Shown here: piece after piece, positions 3,893 to 6,455 of the stretch | Layout: every line of letters begins with the position of its first letter | Position numbering within the stretch: position 1 is the stretch's first letter | DNA from: CAYOLL01 sp964404765 [NCBI: uncultured Gemmatimonadota bacterium] | GTDB lineage: Bacteria > 4572-55 | Assembly (NCBI GenBank): GCA_964404765.1 | Contig: CAYOLL010000270.1 | Span: 1 to 6,455 of the forward strand | DNA length: 6,455 bases | Direction: 5' to 3' | The notes under the pieces: generated by a model | Databases searched by the model: none | Told to the model about the DNA's origin: nothing | What the model saw: only the letters and a program-made list of their open reading frames with translations | Translations under genes and position numbers: made by a program

Positions 3893-6268
3893 TTACCTTG
3901 CGCCAAGTGATTTGTTCAGAGCGGCTTCCAGCGCAGCCAATCGGGATTTGAGCGCATCCTGTTCCGCCATGCGAGTTTTCTTTTCCGTCACCAATTCACT
4001 TTCCAGCTTTTCATTGGCCGTCTTCAACTCTTTAATGGCTTCAATCAAAACCGGCACGAGGCTGACATAACTGACGCCCAAATAGCCTTTTTCCGGGTCC
4101 ACCACCGACACGGCTTCCGGCAAAACAGCTTGTACTTCCTGGGCAATGGCGCCCAATTCGCGCTCGGCTTGCCCGATCCGATTATAAGATACACCGCGCA
4201 CGGCCTGGATTTTTTGCAACGCATCCGTAATGGGCTGGATATTTTCCTTCAGTCGCCGGTCGGAGACATCGGTAATTGTGCCGGTGTACTCAATATCGCC
4301 GGTAACATCGAGGGCGACACTGGGCGCGGTCATGCCGATGCCAACTTTGCCACCGATCAGAACAAATGTGCTGTCGGGGGTAGCATCTTTATCGGGCTTA
4401 ATTTCCAAATTGCCATTTTTATATAGCGTCAGGAGATTGTGTCGGTTGGCATGAGCCGTCCCGTTGCCGACGATGAATACCGGCTCCGTGTCTACCCAAC
4501 TGGTGTCTGTGCCACTATACACGCAGTATTGACCAATGGCCGTGGCGGCAAAAGATCTGACCCAATTGGCTCGGCCTAATGCGAACGCATGTTGACCGCT
4601 GGCACGATTATTGTGGCCAATGGCGACGGAATAATTATTTAGGGCCTGTGGATTTTCTCCTATGGCAATGGAGCTCTGGCCGGAAGCGGTATTTTGGACG
4701 CCGAGCGCAATGGAATATAGCCCGCTGGCTGTGACAACCCGACCTATGGCCGTTGCAAAATGATTCAAGGCCTGAGCGCCTTGTCCCATTGCCAGCGAAT
4801 AATCCCCAATTGCCATTAATGGCGTCGACGCATATCTTGCGCCAAAGGCAAAAGAGCCGATCCCGGAGGCAATGGCGCTATCGCCTAAGGCAAAGGCGCG
4901 GGCGCCGGTTGCCCGAGTTTTCACGCCGACGGCATAGGAATTTATGCCGCTGGCCTGAGCATTCTCACCAATGGCGTAGGCGTTGTCCCCGACGGCCAGA
5001 GCATCCAATCCCAGCGCGTATGAATTTGTGCCGTTGGCCAGGGCGCTTTCGCCAAGGGCATAAGAATCTTGCCCGGTGGCGGTGGCGTTGGCCCCAAAAG
5101 CAAAGGCTCCCTGGCCGGAAGCAGTAGCCGTAACACCCAGGGCAAAAGCATCCGAACCGCTGGAAAGCGCGCTCCGGCCAAAGGCAAAAGCATTGAAGTT
5201 TGTGGCCCGGGCGCTATCGCCAAAGGCAAAAGCGCTGTTGCCGCTGGCCGTCGTGTTGCGGCCAAAGGAGAAAGCGCTAGCTTGAGAGGACTGGGCGTTT
5301 TTACCAAAGGCAAATGCCCCGAGGCCGCTGGCCTGCGAACTATCGCCAAAGGCAAAAGCGCTGGAGCCGTTGGCGGTCGTATTCCGGCCAAAGGAGAACG
5401 CGTTGGCCTGCGTGGCCTGGGCATTACTACCCAGGGCAAAGGCGCCTATTCCACTGGCCAGAGACGCAAACCCAAAAGCATAAGCATTGCTGCTACTGGC
5501 GACAACGTCTTGTCCGAGAGCAAAGGCGTTGGAACCGCCGGCAATAGCGCCCTGACCCATGGCAAAGGCGTTTTGACCGGATGAGGTAGCGCTATCGCCA
5601 AAAGCATACGCGCCGATAGCCGAAGCGATGGTTCGCCGTCCAATCGACAGCGAATTGCTGGATAACGCTTGGGCATTGTCGCCAAAGGCAAAAGCCAGGC
5701 TATCCTGTGAGACATAGCGCCCGGCGCTCAAATCGCCGGCAATGGCGCCCTTGCCGATGGCGATGGAGTATGTCCCGTAAGCTTTGGCCTCGTAGCCCAA
5801 CGCCTGCGAGTAATCGCCGATGGCCTGAGATTGATAACCGGATGCGATGGAATTCAGACCGACACTGTCAGGACTGACAATAAGCACATTACCCACGCGA
5901 AAAGCTTCTCGGGCCGGATACCATAACATGGTCGGTACACCGCTGTAAGTTTCGCTTACGCTGCCGTCTGGAGAAACAAGGAAGACCGGGTCATCGGCTG
6001 CGCGCGCATTACCACCGGTGTTGATTGAAAAACTTCTCGACGCAACCCGCCCCCCGCTTGCTTCGATATAAAATCGAATGCTGTCCTGCACGACTTTCAT
6101 GATCGTATCCCCTGTTGCCGTTGTGACGCAGATACCATCCGGCAGAACGGTAAAGATCGGGTTGTTGCTGCCGTCCGTGACTTGAAAGAGCGGCGCGGCT
6201 ATTAATGCATGGTGATTTATAACAGTGATCAGCAACATAATCAGCCCGGTTAAAATTCGATTACGCAT
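3893..6268 (-). CDS. Secreted YadA-head repeat protein with C-terminal S74 autocleaving chaperone (paralogue 2)
   Basis: A 791-residue predicted fibre protein starting MRNRILTG. In order: signal peptide (1-24, cleavage near ALIA); N-terminal beta module (25-138); about 31 YadA/Hep_Hag repeats of 14 residues (139-578), mostly AFAFG, AFALG or SYALG; a linker (583-667) with PVFIVGNGT, LYKNGNLEI, KVGIG and LDVTGDIEY; a Peptidase_S74 domain (about 668-750) with SDRRLKENIQ (S669, K674) and GAIAQEVQAVLPE; and a coiled coil (about 742-788). A direct 42-residue duplication lies at 272-355. The start is placed at 6268 because AAGGAGGA (6273-6280) lies four bases upstream; the longer frame to 6304 would put this site inside the gene. 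A promoter-like pair at 6397-6425 implies a leader of about 120 bases. No membrane anchor is visible. It is the upstream gene of the pair; the function as adhesin or surface fibre is inferred. Confidence 0.88.
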   Translation of the reverse strand: MRNRILTGLIMLLITVINHHALIAAPLFQVTDGSNNPIFTVLPDGICVTTATGDTIMKVVQDSIRFYIEASGGRVASRSFSINTGGNARAADDPVFLVSPDGSVSETYSGVPTMLWYPAREAFRVGNVLIVSPDSVGLNSIASGYQSQAIGDYSQALGYEAKAYGTYSIAIGKGAIAGDLSAGRYVSQDSLAFAFGDNAQALSSNSLSIGRRTIASAIGAYAFGDSATSSGQNAFAMGQGAIAGGSNAFALGQDVVASSSNAYAFGFASLASGIGAFALGSNAQATQANAFSFGRNTTANGSSAFAFGDSSQASGLGAFAFGKNAQSSQASAFSFGRNTTASGNSAFAFGDSARATNFNAFAFGRSALSSGSDAFALGVTATASGQGAFAFGANATATGQDSYALGESALANGTNSYALGLDALAVGDNAYAIGENAQASGINSYAVGVKTRATGARAFALGDSAIASGIGSFAFGARYASTPLMAIGDYSLAMGQGAQALNHFATAIGRVVTASGLYSIALGVQNTASGQSSIAIGENPQALNNYSVAIGHNNRASGQHAFALGRANWVRSFAATAIGQYCVYSGTDTSWVDTEPVFIVGNGTAHANRHNLLTLYKNGNLEIKPDKDATPDSTFVLIGGKVGIGMTAPSVALDVTGDIEYTGTITDVSDRRLKENIQPITDALQKIQAVRGVSYNRIGQAERELGAIAQEVQAVLPEAVSVVDPEKGYLGVSYVSLVPVLIEAIKELKTANEKLESELVTEKKTRMAEQDALKSRLAALEAALNKSLGAR
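4019..4267 (-). other. Peptidase_S74 intramolecular chaperone domain of paralogue 2
   Basis: This encodes residues about 668-750 of the 791-residue protein. It has the SDRRLKENIQ block (S669 nucleophile, K674 partner), VRGVSYNRI, the GAIAQEVQAVLPEAV block and SYVSLVPVLIEAIKEL running into the coiled coil. Outside these blocks it differs strongly from the S74 domain of paralogue 1, in contrast to the near-identical N-terminal modules. Predicted cleavage before S669 would release about 123 residues. Confidence 0.8.
4535..5854 (-). repeat. 42-bp coding repeats (YadA/Hep_Hag head), paralogue 2
   Basis: About 31 imperfect 42-bp units encode 14-residue head repeats. The plus strand shows a recurring CCAAAGGCAAAAGCG-like core every 42 bases. 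The hydrophobic pair of the repeat is dominated by Phe or Tyr in the first two-thirds (AFAFG, AFSFG, AYAFG, SYALG) and shifts to the more usual SIALG, SIAIG, SVAIG near the C-terminal end. A spacer-like variant, around RYASTPLMAIGDYSLAMG (residues 478-495), interrupts the register. Confidence 0.85.
5204..5455 (-). repeat. Direct tandem duplication of a 126-bp (3 x 42 bp) block
   Basis: Residues 272-313 and 314-355 of paralogue 2 are two copies of the same 42-residue block, SG(I/L)GAFA(L/F)G ... AFSFGRNTTA ... SAFAFGDS. At the DNA level GGCCAAAGGAGAA occurs at 5260 and again at 5386, exactly 126 bases apart. This is a head-lengthening event by unequal exchange of three repeat units. Confidence 0.8.
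6003..6124 (-). repeat. 122-bp block identical to 3467-3588
   Basis: This is the partner of the identical block in paralogue 1, encoding residues about 49-89 here. The wider homologous region is about 5591-6196 against 3055-3660, with a constant offset of 2536 bases and no indels, diverged outside this patch. It could be donor or recipient of the conversion. Confidence 0.85.
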
Positions 6269-6396
6269 AGTGTCCTCCTTTGAGGGTTCGCTGACACTGT
6301 TCACCTAATGATTGTTGATTGACAAAAGGTTACACAATTTATTGAACCAAAAAATGACGAATCGTATAACTGATTGCATTTGAAAGAATTAGCCCG

Positions 6397-6425
6397 AAAA
6401 TAACCTCACGTTCGCTAATTTTCAA
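6397..6425 (-). promoter_or_regulatory. Candidate promoter for the adhesin pair
   Basis: On the minus strand TTGAAA (6420-6425) is followed by 17 bases and TATTTT (6397-6402). It has the same spacing and the same -10 as the promoter of the small membrane protein at 426-454. The start would be near 6390, leaving a leader of about 120 bases before the ATG at 6268. No other convincing hexamer pair was found between 6281 and 6396. Confidence 0.4.
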
Positions 6426-6455
6426 GTATCTTTTTAAATTGTGCCTGATCGCCAC

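Noticed and set aside
4942-5584. Open frames on both strands inside the paralogue 2 head (5069-5584 plus, 4942-5439 minus)
   Set aside because: The same 42-bp periodicity produces these shadows of the real minus-strand gene.
1468-6268. Prophage tail-fibre cluster
   Set aside because: Both proteins start with Sec signal peptides and no other phage gene is in the window. The S74 domain alone is not evidence of a phage.
6269-6304. Upstream ATG at 6304 as the start of paralogue 2
   Set aside because: The first 12 residues would be polar and precede the signal peptide, and the strong Shine-Dalgarno at 6273-6280 sits between this ATG and the one at 6268.

Overview
The window reads as bacterial chromosome, probably from an environmental lineage. 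Secreted proteins combining YadA-type head repeats with an S74 chaperone domain, plus a class III cyclase fragment of the large ATPase/TPR type, recall FCB-group or KSB1/Caldithrix-like genomes. That taxonomic guess is inference from remembered protein families. No rRNA, tRNA or other marker is present.

Layout. At the left, a 98-residue three-helix membrane protein of unknown function is on the minus strand (80-376), with a good sigma-70-like promoter (426-454). A 406-base gap (377-782) holds that promoter and, at its right end, an 80-bp palindromic repeat (copy A, 679-758). On the plus strand follows a broken class III adenylate/guanylate cyclase gene (783-1313). It keeps both metal-binding Asp motifs but loses the rest of the domain near residue 159. 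A second, unrelated palindromic element lies at about 1341-1445.

The right 5 kb (1468-6268, minus strand) is a tandem pair of large secreted fibre-like proteins. Transcription runs from the 791-residue protein (3893-6268) to the 753-residue protein (1468-3729), with a 163-base spacer carrying palindromic copy B. Each has a Sec signal peptide, a conserved N-terminal beta module of about 115 residues, roughly 28-31 YadA/Hep_Hag head repeats of 14 residues, a linker, a Peptidase_S74 domain with an intact Ser-Asp-x-x-Leu-Lys autocleavage motif, and a C-terminal coiled coil. Neither has a YadA beta-barrel anchor.

The two proteins are paralogues. Their first ~225 residues align without a single indel (constant offset of 2536 bp), while the later repeats, linkers and S74 domains differ. 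Inside the shared part, 122 bp are identical although both flanks have many, mostly synonymous, differences, which points to recent gene conversion. The likely picture is a pair of self-trimerising, self-cleaving surface or secreted fibres that share an N-terminal module and carry different shafts and chaperones. How they attach to the cell, and what they bind, cannot be seen here.
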